Shown: positions 12,160 to 22,125 of the stretch, in pieces | Position numbering within the stretch: position 1 is the stretch's first letter | How the letters are laid out: every line of letters starts with the position of its first letter | Assembly: GCF_026262505.1 (NCBI RefSeq) | Contig: NC_067203.1 | Location: 21,123,411 to 21,187,410, forward strand | Reading direction: 5' to 3' | DNA: 64,000 bases | From: Trichomonas vaginalis G3 | Taxonomy: Eukaryota > Parabasalia > Trichomonadida > Trichomonadidae | Made by a program: the position numbers and the translations under genes | Notes under the pieces: model-generated | Seen by the model: the letters and a program-made list of their open reading frames with translations, nothing else | What the model was told of the DNA's origin: nothing | The model's database searches: none

Positions 12160-12744
12160 TTACTTAACATAACCACCTGCTGCCATAAGTCTTTGACGCC
12201 AACCCATACCAGCTAATGAAGGTTGACTTGGTTTAGTTTCCAAAACTAAACTTTGGTTTTGGTTTATCTTCAGTTTTTGGTTTTCTCTTCTTCTATCGGT
12301 TTTTCGTCACTTTTCGGTTCCTCTGATTTTCCCACCTGCAGGAACAGTTGTGTCGTCAACATCTTCATAAATATCATATGCCATTTGTTTTTGTTTTCCT
12401 TTCACTTTTTGTGTTTGTTGTTAAAGTTTAGAATATTTCGACTCTAAGTCAATGAGATGTTCTATAATGAACTGTTGGTCAGTGAAGTAAACTTTTCCAT
12501 CTGTTGTCTCGAAAGCTCCTTCAGACTTCAATATTTTATTTGTGAGAGTCTGTTTCTTTTTTGAGATACTAGCCGTTCCATTTCTATGAAAAGTGACTTT
12601 ATAGTTAGGGTTTGTATTTCCAGACCTGGCACTTTCTATTATTGAATTTTTCTCTTCATCTGTAAGTTCTTTGACAGGTTTTGACAATGGTTCTGAACTT
12701 TTTGTTTGTGGTGTCAAATCTACCGTTTCAACTTCTTCGGTCAT
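12160..12744 (-). pseudogene. Unknown acidic/basic Polinton protein (copy 1)
   Basis: Matches the 194-residue frame at 43667-44251. It starts MTEEVETVDL and has a central basic part, a predicted coiled coil and a Pro/Glu/Lys-rich tail ending GGYVK. The leader TTTTTACTGAGATGAAATG is shared with the preceding 50-residue gene. No family is recognised. Broken in this copy. Confidence 0.5.
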
Positions 12745-12762
12745 TTCATCTCAGTAAAAATT

Positions 12763-12915
12763 TTAGTTTGGTTTGTTTTCAACTGGTTGTTTAGGTTTTT
12801 TAAGTCGGTCTAAAACTTCCTGAGGTATAGGAAAGACTTGACAAACACGTTGTGTAACTGCTGGAAGTCGACAAATCCATCTTGAACCCATTTGTCTCAA
12901 TGCTGTATTGTTCAT
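12763..12915 (-). CDS. Small Polinton protein of 50 residues (copy 1)
   Basis: A short frame beginning MNNTALRQMGSRWICR and ending ENKPN. It is almost identical to 43495-43647 in copy 2, which supports it as a real gene despite its length. It has two cysteines, a basic N-terminal half and a Lys/Gln-rich tail. The preceding motif TTTTTTACTGAGATGAAATG is shared with the next gene. The role is unknown; small basic virion proteins are common in this element class. Confidence 0.6.
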   Translation of the reverse strand: MNNTALRQMGSRWICRLPAVTQRVCQVFPIPQEVLDRLKKPKQPVENKPN

Positions 12916-12934
12916 TTCATCTCAGTAAAAAACT

Positions 12935-13336
12935 TTACATTCCCCAAGTTTGAGGTGGTTGCGGTTGGTTATTGTTTACCCACTGTTGTGCATGGTTATA
13001 TCCTCTGTTAAAGAATCTTTCACCTTGGTCATATAGTGTCCTGCTTGGTTATAGTAGTCATTTGCTTTGTTATAATAGTTTCCTGCTGTCTTCCTACATT
13101 GTCCATCCATCCTTGAACTTTTCCTCTTGTTTCAGGATTTGGAATAAGATTTGCTGCATCTCGTGCTACATCCCAACCTTTCTGTACAGTTTGTATAATA
13201 GGTTGTGCTTTCTCTTTAAGTATACCTAATGTACTCAAAATCTTCCTTCCAACTCCAAATACACCTCTGGCTATTTGTTCCCACTGCGGGCAAAAAATCT
13301 GGATGCAACTCCTGCTAATGCGCCAAATAAACCCAT
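12935..13336 (-). pseudogene. MGLFG amphipathic virion-like protein (copy 1)
   Basis: Counterpart of the 133-residue protein at 43074-43475. It has an MGLFGAL start, a hydrophobic/amphipathic N-terminal half and a Tyr/Asn/Gln-rich C-terminal half. The 5' end is divergent from, and nearly abuts, the integrase gene starting at 13354. Broken in this copy. Confidence 0.55.
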
Positions 13337-13353
13337 TTCTTATGGGTTAAAAA

Positions 13354-14316
13354 ATGACGAATCCAAACAAGGACCCCTATGTTTCTAAGGCAACAAAAAA
13401 AGCACTCATGATATAAAAATCTTTAGTTCAACACCAAATGCTTGGTTTATGGATATCTTGGAAAACATTCCGAGGTATAGAGAAGATGGACCACATACTG
13501 GCTAATATTTGTCGGTCAAAACACAAGATACTGTGAAGCCATACCATTACAGTCCAAAAATATTTTAGATGTGGAAAACTGCTTTGACAATATTCGTTGA
13601 CAAATACCATCCAACAAAACTGACATCTGACTGTGGAAAGTTCTTTCAAATCAGATGATGTAAAAAACTATCTGCGTTCAAAAAATGTAAACCAATATTT
13701 CATTGTCGACCAAAACCATTCTGCTCTTGGTGTCATTGACGGTTGTATAAAAAATGTTAAGAGACTTAAACCAACCACCAAGGTGGTGAAGCAAATGAAA
13801 TGTCATATGACGACAAATATAGACACTTCTCCATGGCAAAGATGAGACAAGTTTTAAATATTTACAATAGCCGTAAACAAAAAGGTTTGGGAAACCACTC
13901 CCCCGAAGAAATGAAAAACAACCCTGACTTAGAGAAAGACTATATATTTAATAATTTAGTCAAAAGAGACAAACAAGAAAGAATGCCGGGCTTCAAACTT
14001 AAGAAAGGCGACAAAGTAAAAAAGAAATACCTAAACGCGACCCATATGAAAATACTATTGACTATGACAACAATGGGAACCCGACAGTACTCACATTCGT
14101 GTTCGTAAAATAGAAGAAAGTATACAAGAGAATATTATGAAGTTTTAGGCAAACATGGCAAAATGTACACACTGCAAGCAGAAGATAAAACTACTATTGC
14201 CAGACCTCGTTTCAAACTTGTCAAAGTTCAAGGTGGTATACTTTTCAAAGACAGTTCCTAACAAATATAAGACAACTCCTGACGAATATGCTAAAGAAGT
14301 TGAAAATGACGACTAA
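13354..14316 (+). pseudogene. Polinton integrase (copy 1), broken
   Basis: Homologue of the 319-residue integrase at 42097-43056, with the rve-type core and a basic C-terminal DNA-binding region. It begins MTNPNKDPYV. Its stop overlaps the stop of the convergent fibre gene by a few bases, as in copy 2. Broken in this copy. Confidence 0.8.
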
Positions 14317-15725
14317 GCAATTCTATACCATGCGTAAACTGTCATGTAAGGTGGCATGTAGTCTTTACTTTGTCCCGTTGTTTGCGTATATCCCGAAACG
14401 CGATGTGTATGGTTTCCATCTCCCTGAGTGTCACCCCAGAAACAATTTATAGCAAACTGAACGTCGTCTTTAACATCATATCCTTTACCTTTTTTCATTG
14501 CCGACCAATCCCAAAATTTATGCTTATGCCAACTGCTTGAGATGTACTTAAAATCTAATGTAGTGACTATGTGCAGGTAAATTTTCACTGAAATCGTTTT
14601 ACTCTCCACCTGTTTCCTTTGAAGAGTTTGCACAATACAAAAACCTGTCGACTATTTGAGTCCAAGTTCCAAAACCAAGTACTACTTCTGGTCTGGTAGA
14701 GTTCATTGACGTATAAATAGAGCCTATAGGATATAATGTTTGAAGTATTTCTGTCTTTAATGTTTGAAGCTCTGTTTTGTCTGCTTTCTTGTCATATAAA
14801 TCTTGAGCAGTGAATTTAATATTATGTTCATCCTTCATGACATAAACATCTTTACATCTAATGTTTTTCATCGTCTTATGTCGTCATCCGATGTTAAACC
14901 TTGTGGAAAGTTAGGAGGTTTACAAATATATTGCATCCACCAGTTTCTTCAACCGTTCCTTCAATACTTTCTATAGCAACAGTTGTAAAACTTGTATGTG
15001 TATGGTTCTTGTCTGCTTTCTTCTCTAACTCATCGTTAACATAAGTTTTATCTGGCTTTAAGGTCTAAACATCCTGAAACCCATCCTGTATCGGCTTTAA
15101 CTTTAAAAGTCTTCGATGTCCATTCATGGTACCAGTCAACCCTTTCTTTCATTTCGTTATCTTTTTCATCCACACATATTCCTTATTCGCTTTCTTCTCT
15201 AACTTACTAGCCACATATTCCTTATCTGCTTTCTTTTCAAGGCTAACGTTTAAGTCTGTTATTTCAGATATAGAATGTGTATGAGTCTTTTTAGAATATT
15301 CGTTTTCAGCTCTTGTCACTTCACTTGACATTTTATTGTCAACATATGTTTTGTCTGCTAGTTCAGGATGAGTATGTTCTTTTGTTGCATAAGCATTGTT
15401 AGCTCTTTCTTCTTCTTTTGCTATTGCATCGTCTACATATTCTTTGTCAGCTTTGTTGTCAACATCTGTTTTCAAAAGAAGTTCATTTATAGGTTTCTCG
15501 TTTAAAGTTCCTTTTTGTTGGATTTATACAGACAGTATTGTTCTTCTTGTCTTGAAATAGAAACTCATCTGTCATTGGGTTTAATGTCAGTTTTAAGTTT
15601 CCTTCTTTCAATGACTCAGATATCTTAGAATAGTTTGAAAAGTTTGTTGTGTTCTTATTTAGAGCTTGCATAATGAGTTGTCGGTTGTGTTGTATTTCTC
15701 TCATGGAAGCAATATCTTTCGACAT
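14313..15725 (-). pseudogene. Phage-like tail-collar fibre (copy 1), broken
   Basis: Homologue of the 601-residue fibre at 40295-42100. The N-terminal MSKDIASMREIQHNRQ segment, the KADKEYVDDAI-type repeats and the C-terminal collar domain ending PPYMTVYAWYRIA are all recognisable. The number and kind of central repeats differ from copy 2: the exact 66-bp repeat block is not seen here. Broken in this copy. Confidence 0.7.
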
Positions 15726-15743
15726 TTTTATTCTAGATAAAAT

Positions 15744-16591
15744 ATGCTTCCAATAGAAAAAGAAAATTCAAGAGTTGCTAAACTAAACCATTAGATGAAC
15801 TTTTTACTAATGTCGGTCAAAAGTTTGAGACAGAGACCGTAAAGCATGAAGGCTATCGTTTTGACTACCCATTAAGATGGCTAAGAGACCCATCTGTCAC
15901 AAAAGCTATTGGCTTCGTAGAATGAAGTTTGTGTCTGTAGAAGATAAAAGTTTTCCATTTATTGTAAGGTTTCATATAGATTATATATCTGAAGGGAAAC
16001 GAAAAATGTGGGAAGAAATTGAGCTAATACAAGTTGACCTTTCATCTTCTCTACAGACTGCGTTAAAAAATATAGAAGATAAAATAAATTCATGTTATGC
16101 AAAATATGCTGATGAATATGCAAATACCGAGAGCACACTTTATGTGAGAATTGTATATGACAAACAAAATTCACAAGTGTCATTTTCAAATCTACGAAGA
16201 CAATCCAAAGAAAGACGAACAAATATATACAGAATTCACTGCAATGTCATGGTATTATTTGCAAAGAATGTTAAATCAGAAAGTCAAACTTCCTTTAGCA
16301 AATATTTACAGTCGATATGCAAGAGATGAACCATATTTATTTAAAGATGTTTTCGACCCAGCTGCTATTATTGTTCATGCTTCATTTTCTGGCGCTCAAA
16401 ACTCTTTCTTATGCTTGGCAAATGACTTTTACGAAAAACCTACAAAGTTATATGAAACCGCCGAGTGAAGTATTTCAGACTTTCAAGTATGGTTTACTAC
16501 AGATGGAAGAAAAAGAATAATTCCATTATACCATGCGTTTTACTTAGAACTTAGTTTCATATACAACTACTATCGAACGGTAAAAATATAA
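15744..16591 (+). pseudogene. Unknown 282-residue Polinton protein (copy 1)
   Basis: Close homologue of 39428-40276, beginning MLPIEKENSRVA. It is divergent from the fibre gene, with 18 bases between the two start codons, so they share one promoter region. No family is recognised. Broken in this copy. Confidence 0.55.
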
Positions 16592-16595
16592 TTTT

Positions 16596-16838
16596 TTAAT
16601 ACGGTTGAGGTGTTGGATTTGGTTGCCAACTAGACTGTGGTGCAGGTTCAGGCTGTTGTATAACAGGAGCTTGTTCTTCTGGTTCAGGGTCTTTAGGTAT
16701 AATACCAAACAAACTGACCTACTCTTTTACCAATATTTTGACTCCGTTCCAAATTCCTCTTCCTACGGTTTTTATTCCATTCCATATACCTCTTCCAACA
16801 TTTCGAAAGAAGTTTCCAATACTACTGAAGAAACCCAT
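16596..16838 (-). pseudogene. MGFFSS amphipathic small protein (copy 1)
   Basis: Counterpart of the 80-residue protein at 39181-39423, with the MGFFSS start, a Gly/Lys-rich amphipathic region and a Pro/Gln-rich tail. Broken in this copy. It runs in the same direction as the 120-residue gene behind it. Confidence 0.5.
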
Positions 16839-16855
16839 TTACTATATGTAAAAAT

Positions 16856-17217
16856 CTAATGTCCGCCTAGTCTCTTACGTTTCCTGTTGAGTTCCATAGC
16901 ATTCTTTAACTGGAGCTCATACATTCTGTTTCTCCTCTGGTAGAAAACATATTCTGGGTCAACTCCTGTGTTCGCGTCATCTGCATAAAGTTGTTTATAC
17001 CCACTTCAGGGTTTGTATAAAACTCTTTCCATCTCATATTTGCATACCATGGTGGCAAACCTAACGCAGCGTCATTTGACATGGCAGTTTGCATTTGTAC
17101 ATCTGTTGGCACTTGACCATAGTTTGCCATTGCAGTTTGTATTCTAACTTCATTTGGAATATTCTCTGGGTTTGGTTGTCCAGGTTGCTGTGCATTCGCT
17201 AAGTTCTGTGCGTCCAT
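16856..17217 (-). pseudogene. Unknown Pro/Asn/Gln-rich protein (copy 1)
   Basis: Homologue of the 120-residue frame at 38800-39162, starting MDAQNLANAQQPGQPNPE. It includes a PPWYANMRWKEFY segment and a basic C-terminus. Nearly identical to copy 2. Broken in this copy. The role is unknown. Confidence 0.5.
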
Positions 17218-17240
17218 TTAATATTAGATAAAAATATCTC

Positions 17241-17372
17241 TTACGAGTACATATACTGAACATTTGCAGGCATTGGTTCATCTTCATATTCTCTGTACTT
17301 TTCTGCCACGTCAAATAAATAAATGACACAATGGAAAAAACCTAAAACAAGTAGTCCGATTTCAAACCACAT
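17241..17372 (-). CDS. Small single-span membrane protein of 43 residues (copy 1)
   Basis: Short frame beginning MWFEIGLLVLGFFHCVIYLF, one hydrophobic span, followed by an acidic tail ending QYMYS. The same frame is kept in copy 2 (38645-38776). The start overlaps the 3' end of the methyltransferase gene. Conservation in both copies supports coding. The function is unknown; a small membrane protein of the virus-like particle is possible. Confidence 0.5.
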   Translation of the reverse strand: MWFEIGLLVLGFFHCVIYLFDVAEKYREYEDEPMPANVQYMYS

Positions 17373-18174
17373 TTACTTACTAATAAAATTTCTTTGTTAT
17401 GACACTTTCTCCAGTTTATAGGACCTCTCTCATATTCTATCTTGTCATATATAAACTCATAGTCATGTATGTCCTCTAACCATCTCATAACGGTTTCCAA
17501 ACCACTTTTATCGGATGTAAAGTAAAAGCATGGATGGTTATGTAAAACGTCTAAAGTTTCTAAAGAGTCTCTCAAAGTCCAGTCTACTTGGTATTGAAAA
17601 TCCCATGTGTTATAGAACGGCGGGTCCACTATAAAGAAAACATTTTCCTTGTCTTTATATTTTTCATACAAATCTGTCCAATGACATCTCACAAACTCTA
17701 TACCCTCAATATATTTTTCTATGTCCTCTTTGAAAACATTTGTATAGTTTAAGATATAAAACTTTTGACATAAGTGTTTCAATGTCATGAACTCTTATAG
17801 AACCACTATATAATAGTCTAGCAGATATACTATCCCAGTCTATATATTCTGCTTTTTTCAAAACCTCTCTCACAATATTTTTCTTATCTAATGGTATACG
17901 TTCCATCTTACCTATAGGTATCTTTTCTTTTAACTCTTTCAATATTTTGTTTTGTCTGGTATATGTTTGAGACGGTCCATATAGTTGTCGAAGTCATTGC
18001 ATATAATCTTTGAGTCTGGAATATTATATGGCACAAATGGGATATATAGAAACTTCCACCGAACAAATCTACAAATGTTAGACCATTCGGTAGTTTCTTA
18101 AGTTCTCTCAATATAATATCTTTACATCTACTCTTATTTCCAAAGAACGGTAACGGTGGTTTTGTAAAATTCAT
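17342..18174 (-). pseudogene. D12-class DNA adenine methyltransferase (copy 1), broken
   Basis: Inner-end copy of the methyltransferase, matching the whole 272-residue enzyme at 37842-38660. Motifs FFGNK, DLFGGS and DPPFYNT are readable. It would methylate adenine N6 in DNA using S-adenosylmethionine. Broken in this copy. Confidence 0.8.
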
Positions 18175-18454
18175 TTATATATAATAATAAAAATGTTTTT
18201 ACCCCGAAAAGTGACAGAAAAGTGACAAAACATGAAAACATATATAATTTGTGAAAAGCGACACATTATATAATGTTTTCGACCCAGAAGAAGGCTTCTT
18301 CCCAGAAGCAATGGAGGAAGAAGAAGAGTCCTCCGAATTCACAACAGAAGACTAACAATTTTCCGAATAAAAACTTCATTTATACTAAACATCTTCGGGG
18401 CTAGAGGGCACGAAGTGCCTGGAAGCCCCACTTCCCTTTTTTTTTTTTTTTTTT
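18175..18454. repeat. Right terminal repeat of copy 1
   Basis: Contains the inner terminal sequence (AAAAGTGACAGAAAAGTGAC near 18206-18230), then the sequence shared with copy 2 (CTTCATTTATACTAAACATC near 18373). It also holds the hairpin AGGGCAC-GAA-GTGCCT and a final T-tract of 18. The inverted counterpart of this region forms the left end of the window and the ends of copy 2. Confidence 0.85.
18273..18404 (+). other. Outward-facing 43-codon frame in the terminus
   Basis: A frame starts within TATATAATG and reads MFSTQKKASSQKQW outwards towards the tip; it is Lys/Gln/Ser-rich. The matching terminus of copy 2 has the same start (ATG at 37744, minus strand), where the frame reads on through the tip. 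The TATA-like leader resembles those of real element genes. Whether it is translated is unknown; chance is possible for so short a frame. Confidence 0.25.
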
Positions 18455-18928
18455 CCACGTAAAGCCCGTTGCAATAAAAAAATCTTTACAATCGTGAGAA
18501 GCTCTCAAATTTTTATGAACATAAACACTGAGAAAAAATTGTGAAATCTATATTCAATAATTTTGGATAATGTAACTCCAAAATCATTTTTTGGGGATAA
18601 TTTCTCAAACAATTTTTGTAAACTGCCGATAGATAAAGTTCAACAATTACCACTTATAGTGTTTCCTTTTCAAAAAATGAAAAAATTTAGTTTCCTAAGA
18701 AATTCAATATTGAATAAAACCGCTTTAGGGGCTATTTCTCCCTGATATTGTATTGCAATATACAACATAAACCTTTTGACCAAATTTTCAATGTGAATGT
18801 TTCAAAAAAACTCTTCATAAATTTTTTCATGATGAACTGTTTGTGTATCTATTAGTGAATCAATTTGTTCCATAAAAATTTTTTCAATTTTTCTGCAAAT
18901 TTATTAATGAGTAATTTTTTGCATAGAT
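18455..18928. other. Intergenic, between Polinton copy 1 and the B56-like gene
   Basis: AT-rich host DNA. A stretch at 18563-18745 is open on the plus strand for about 60 codons but lacks an ATG and has no recognised family. It could be a remnant of a gene cut by the insertion or chance. Nothing else is seen. Confidence 0.5.
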
Positions 18929-20413
18929 ATGTATGATTTAATTTCGAACAACCAGAGAAAAAGCGCTAGCACGCGTCTTGATCATCCGCCTTCAGCTCCA
19001 GCAACGAAAAGTCTAATTGGGAACTCTCTACCTAAATTACGAACAAATCCGAGAGTGGGACCACCAGGAGGGTCAACTTCAGCAAGAAACTCTCTACTTT
19101 TACCTTTTTCAGAAGTTACAGCTACAATTTCGAATAATAACGAAGAAGATTCAATGCCATTATCACCAGCAGCTACATCTCATCTCGTTGAAATTCTACA
19201 ATACTGCAAAACAATTATAGATTTTAATAACCCACAAACTATGAATAGTAGATGCAAAAAAGCAGATTATTTAACTCGTTTATTTAATAGTGTTAATAAT
19301 GTTCATGTTTTTAGAAATTTAACAGATGATATTAGAGCTGAAATCTTCGAAATGATAAAAATCAATCTAATTCGTGAAATACCACCTATTCCACTCACAA
19401 TTATTTACGCAGATTCAAGAGTTCCTCTAAATACAAACAGCTGGCTTCATCTTTCGTTAATACATAGAATATTATTCTCATTTGTTTCTAATTCAGAAGT
19501 TTCTCAGCTACAAAATTTGTTGACAAAGGAATTTCTCACAAATTTTGTAGCTTTATTAGAAAGTCCTGATCCAAAAGAGACTGCTGCTGTAGAAACATTT
19601 GTATTATTAGTATTTGACTCAGTTTCTGGTTATAGACAAATTTTATTTCAAATAATTCTTCGCCAGATTCTTAAATACCAAGAAAACTTCGCTCTATACT
19701 CATGCGTTGCTCCATGCCTACGATTTTTACTCCATTTCCTTAAAGCCCAGCCTCTTCCTTTGAAACCTACATTTTTCCAGATGTATAAGACCATAATCTT
19801 CCCACTAATGTCATCCCAGCTCTCCTCAGAGTTCTTCTCGCCCTTTAACCAGCTCGCGGAGTTCTTTGTCCAGCAAGATCCGACAATTTCTACTTGGACA
19901 TTGCAAGAAATGGTCAAGCACTGGCCGAAAACAGATACGAACAAGGAGTGCTCGTTCATCAGCCATTTTACTTACATCGCGCCTTATATTCCTCCAAATG
20001 ACATTTTGGAAAGTGGAAAAATCATATTTTCTATTCTGAAGCAGTCCTTGGAGTCCTTGAATTTTAAGACAAACGTGGCCGCTTTAAACGTTATTTCGAA
20101 TAGAAATTTCATTATTGTTTTTTCTGCTTTTGCTTCTCAATTAATTCCACTTATAATGAACGGTGTGAACAAGTGCAGTCAGCACTGGAACGTTGCTGTC
20201 CAGAAATCTGCAATTGACGCTGTAAGAGTTTTAGTATCTGTTCTTTCTGACATCGAAAAGGGAATTGACCTGTCTCTGTTGGAGAAGGAGGCCCAGGAGA
20301 AGGAGACTGTCCTGATTAGTGGCTGGAATTTCGTTTTAGATGAGGCAAGTAAGAATGATTCGACACTTGATGTCGAAACTATCAAAGAGAATATAAGCAA
20401 GCTCATAGTATAA
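18929..20413 (+). CDS. PP2A regulatory B56 (B') family subunit, divergent
   Basis: Product of 494 residues. Residues 1-80 are Ser/Pro/Arg-rich and look disordered. The rest is helical with HEAT-like repeats. Characteristic B56 features include LLESPDPKETAAVETFV (like the LFDSEDPRER region), KHWPKTDTNKECSFI at about residue 330 (like YWPKTHSPKEVMFLNE), and the C-terminal IMNGVNKCSQHWNVAVQ (like the KTHWNKTI segment). B56 subunits bind the PP2A scaffold and catalytic subunits and choose substrates, so a role in phosphorylation signalling or the cell cycle is likely. The ATG at 18929 is the first in frame. The length is normal for the family. Other HEAT-repeat proteins are less likely given the WPKT motif. 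Confidence 0.8.
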   Translation: MYDLISNNQRKSASTRLDHPPSAPATKSLIGNSLPKLRTNPRVGPPGGSTSARNSLLLPFSEVTATISNNNEEDSMPLSPAATSHLVEILQYCKTIIDFNNPQTMNSRCKKADYLTRLFNSVNNVHVFRNLTDDIRAEIFEMIKINLIREIPPIPLTIIYADSRVPLNTNSWLHLSLIHRILFSFVSNSEVSQLQNLLTKEFLTNFVALLESPDPKETAAVETFVLLVFDSVSGYRQILFQIILRQILKYQENFALYSCVAPCLRFLLHFLKAQPLPLKPTFFQMYKTIIFPLMSSQLSSEFFSPFNQLAEFFVQQDPTISTWTLQEMVKHWPKTDTNKECSFISHFTYIAPYIPPNDILESGKIIFSILKQSLESLNFKTNVAALNVISNRNFIIVFSAFASQLIPLIMNGVNKCSQHWNVAVQKSAIDAVRVLVSVLSDIEKGIDLSLLEKEAQEKETVLISGWNFVLDEASKNDSTLDVETIKENISKLIV

Positions 20414-20874
20414 TACAATTTGTATATAAATTTGTTTGATATATTAAATATTACTATTATGTAGATTATTTTAATCGAAAGGAAATTTTTTACATAACAT
20501 AACTATTAAATTAAAGCAAAGAAATTTGTTTTATGTTGCTGATTGTCCAAATCAATAAATTTGAAAAATATATTTTATGAAATCTTTAATTTTTTCATTT
20601 CAAATATGAAAACGATTTAAAATATCAAAATTTTGCATATGTGATCTAATCAAATATCAAAATTGATTCAAATAAAATGAGATGGAATTGAAATTTACCA
20701 AAATATACATCAATATCACTAGGTTAGGTTATAGTTAGTCTTGTTTTTGTGGAAAAATATGAAATTAAAGTAAGAAAATGTTTTTTTAGTAAAAATTTTA
20801 ACAACAAAAGATAAATGCGAATATTAAAATAGACGAAAATCTTTATGCATGACCTTTTTCTGTTATTTTTATCT
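20414..20874. other. Intergenic between convergent B56-like and DnaJ genes
   Basis: AT-rich spacer of about 460 bases between two convergent genes. It holds the 3' untranslated regions. No repeat or further gene is seen. Confidence 0.6.
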
Positions 20875-22125
20875 TTACATTGGTTGGCAAGATGCTTGTT
20901 GACGGCCATATCTATCATCATCATCTTCGCGAGAGTCGTAAGCTTCTCTAGAGCGTCCACTGCTTGATCTCTTAGCGTTCTCGAAATCTTTCATTGAAGC
21001 ATCCTTTAAGTTAACTGTGAATGTGTTTTCATCTGGTTTGAAGCCCTTTGTCTCATCTGGAGCTGGGAGGTACTTCATCAAAGCCTCACGAAGTGGAGAT
21101 GTTAATGTTGCTGCCTTCGGGAACTCAACTTCGAAAGCGATGAAGAGACGACCACGTTCGTAAGCGTTTCCACGGCATGGCATACCTTCGCGTTCGATAA
21201 CCTTGATTTGGCCTGGTGTGATGACTTCGTTGGTATTTGTTGAAACAACGAGTTTGTGGCCATCGAGATGTGTAATGATGAACTTTGTGCCAAGGAGAGC
21301 TTCTGTGAGTGTGATCTTCTTCTTGATGAGAAGGTCATCGTGCTTACGGATGAATGTATCATGCTTCTTCTCCTTAACTGTAACGATGAGGTCACCAGTA
21401 TCGCAATCTGGAGCTTCATCAGCGTTACCTTGGAGAACAATGCGGTCGCCATCTTCCATACCACGTTCGACATGGACAACAACCTTCTTCTCTTCTTGAG
21501 AAACCTTAGATCCGTGGCAAGCCTTGCAGCGATCTGCAGCAGCAATCATTTGACCTTTACCATTGCATGTTGTGCATGTTGTGACCTGCTGTGTGATCAC
21601 TGGGCCCATACGGACAACTTGAACTCTCTGGCCTCTGCCTTGGCAGTCCTTGCAAGTTGTTGAGGACTTTCCTTCAAGGCAGCCTGTGCCATGGCACTTA
21701 GGGCAGATGACCTGGCGATTGATCTTGAGTGTTGTTTCCTTTCCATTGTAAAGATCTTCAAGTGTGCACTTGATGTCGTATAAAACATCTTGTGTACGCT
21801 GGCGACGTTGCTGGCGACGACCACCACCAAAGCCGAAACCACCAAAGTCACCAAAGAGGTGGGAGAAAATATCTTCAGCATTTCCGCCCATACCTTCCTT
21901 GAGGCCGTCTGGACCATATCTATCATATGTTTCTCTCTTTTGTGGGTCCTTAAGGATTTCATAAGCTTCGTTAACGGCTTGGAATTTTTCTGTGGCTTGT
22001 GGATCATCGCGGTTCTTATCTGGGTGAAGTTCACGGGCTTTGATCATGAAAGCCTTCTTGAGCTCGCGCTCATTGGCATCGGGCTTGACACCAAGGAGAT
22101 CGTATAGATGTGTATCAACAACCAT
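20875..22125 (-). CDS. Type I DnaJ / HSP40 co-chaperone with C-terminal CaaX box
   Basis: Product of 416 residues with all type I (Ydj1/DNAJA) parts. The J domain is at about 5-70 with HPD at 34-36. A Gly/Phe-rich linker lies around 72-108. Four cysteine repeats (CPKCHGTG, CKDCQGRG, CTTCNGKG, CKACHGS) form the zinc-binding region at about 135-205, followed by the substrate-binding C-terminal domains. It stimulates Hsp70 ATPase and delivers clients in the cytosol. The last four residues, CQPM, form a CaaX box, as in farnesylated Ydj1 and DNAJA proteins, suggesting membrane tethering. Codon use is markedly richer in C/G third positions than in neighbouring genes, as expected for a highly expressed gene. 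The first ATG is used. Confidence 0.95.
   Translation of the reverse strand: MVVDTHLYDLLGVKPDANERELKKAFMIKARELHPDKNRDDPQATEKFQAVNEAYEILKDPQKRETYDRYGPDGLKEGMGGNAEDIFSHLFGDFGGFGFGGGRRQQRRQRTQDVLYDIKCTLEDLYNGKETTLKINRQVICPKCHGTGCLEGKSSTTCKDCQGRGQRVQVVRMGPVITQQVTTCTTCNGKGQMIAAADRCKACHGSKVSQEEKKVVVHVERGMEDGDRIVLQGNADEAPDCDTGDLIVTVKEKKHDTFIRKHDDLLIKKKITLTEALLGTKFIITHLDGHKLVVSTNTNEVITPGQIKVIEREGMPCRGNAYERGRLFIAFEVEFPKAATLTSPLREALMKYLPAPDETKGFKPDENTFTVNLKDASMKDFENAKRSSSGRSREAYDSREDDDDRYGRQQASCQPM

Larger units (their letters stand above)
1..18454 (-). mobile_element. Polinton/Maverick copy 1 (left tip outside window), fossil
   Basis: Large DNA transposon of the Polinton/Maverick class, in the opposite orientation to the copy at 37571-61983. 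The right terminus ends in a T-tract (18437-18454) preceded by the same terminal sequence as copy 2. The left end begins inside the terminal repeat, so roughly 110 bases probably lie outside the window. Parts read from the left: methyltransferase fragment, large Gln-rich protein, major capsid protein, small genes, probable minor capsid protein, helicase, assembly gap, HNH protein, DNA polymerase B, small proteins, integrase, fibre, small proteins, methyltransferase. Known family hallmarks seen are integrase, polymerase and capsid genes together. It is broken, with roughly 25-30 breaks. Shared genes are almost identical to copy 2, which suggests a young insertion. Some breaks could be draft-sequence errors. 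Without the left flank the target duplication cannot be checked. Confidence 0.93.

Noticed and set aside
18563-18745. 60-codon open stretch next to Polinton copy 1
   Set aside because: It has no ATG and no recognised family; it may be a remnant but cannot be supported as a gene.
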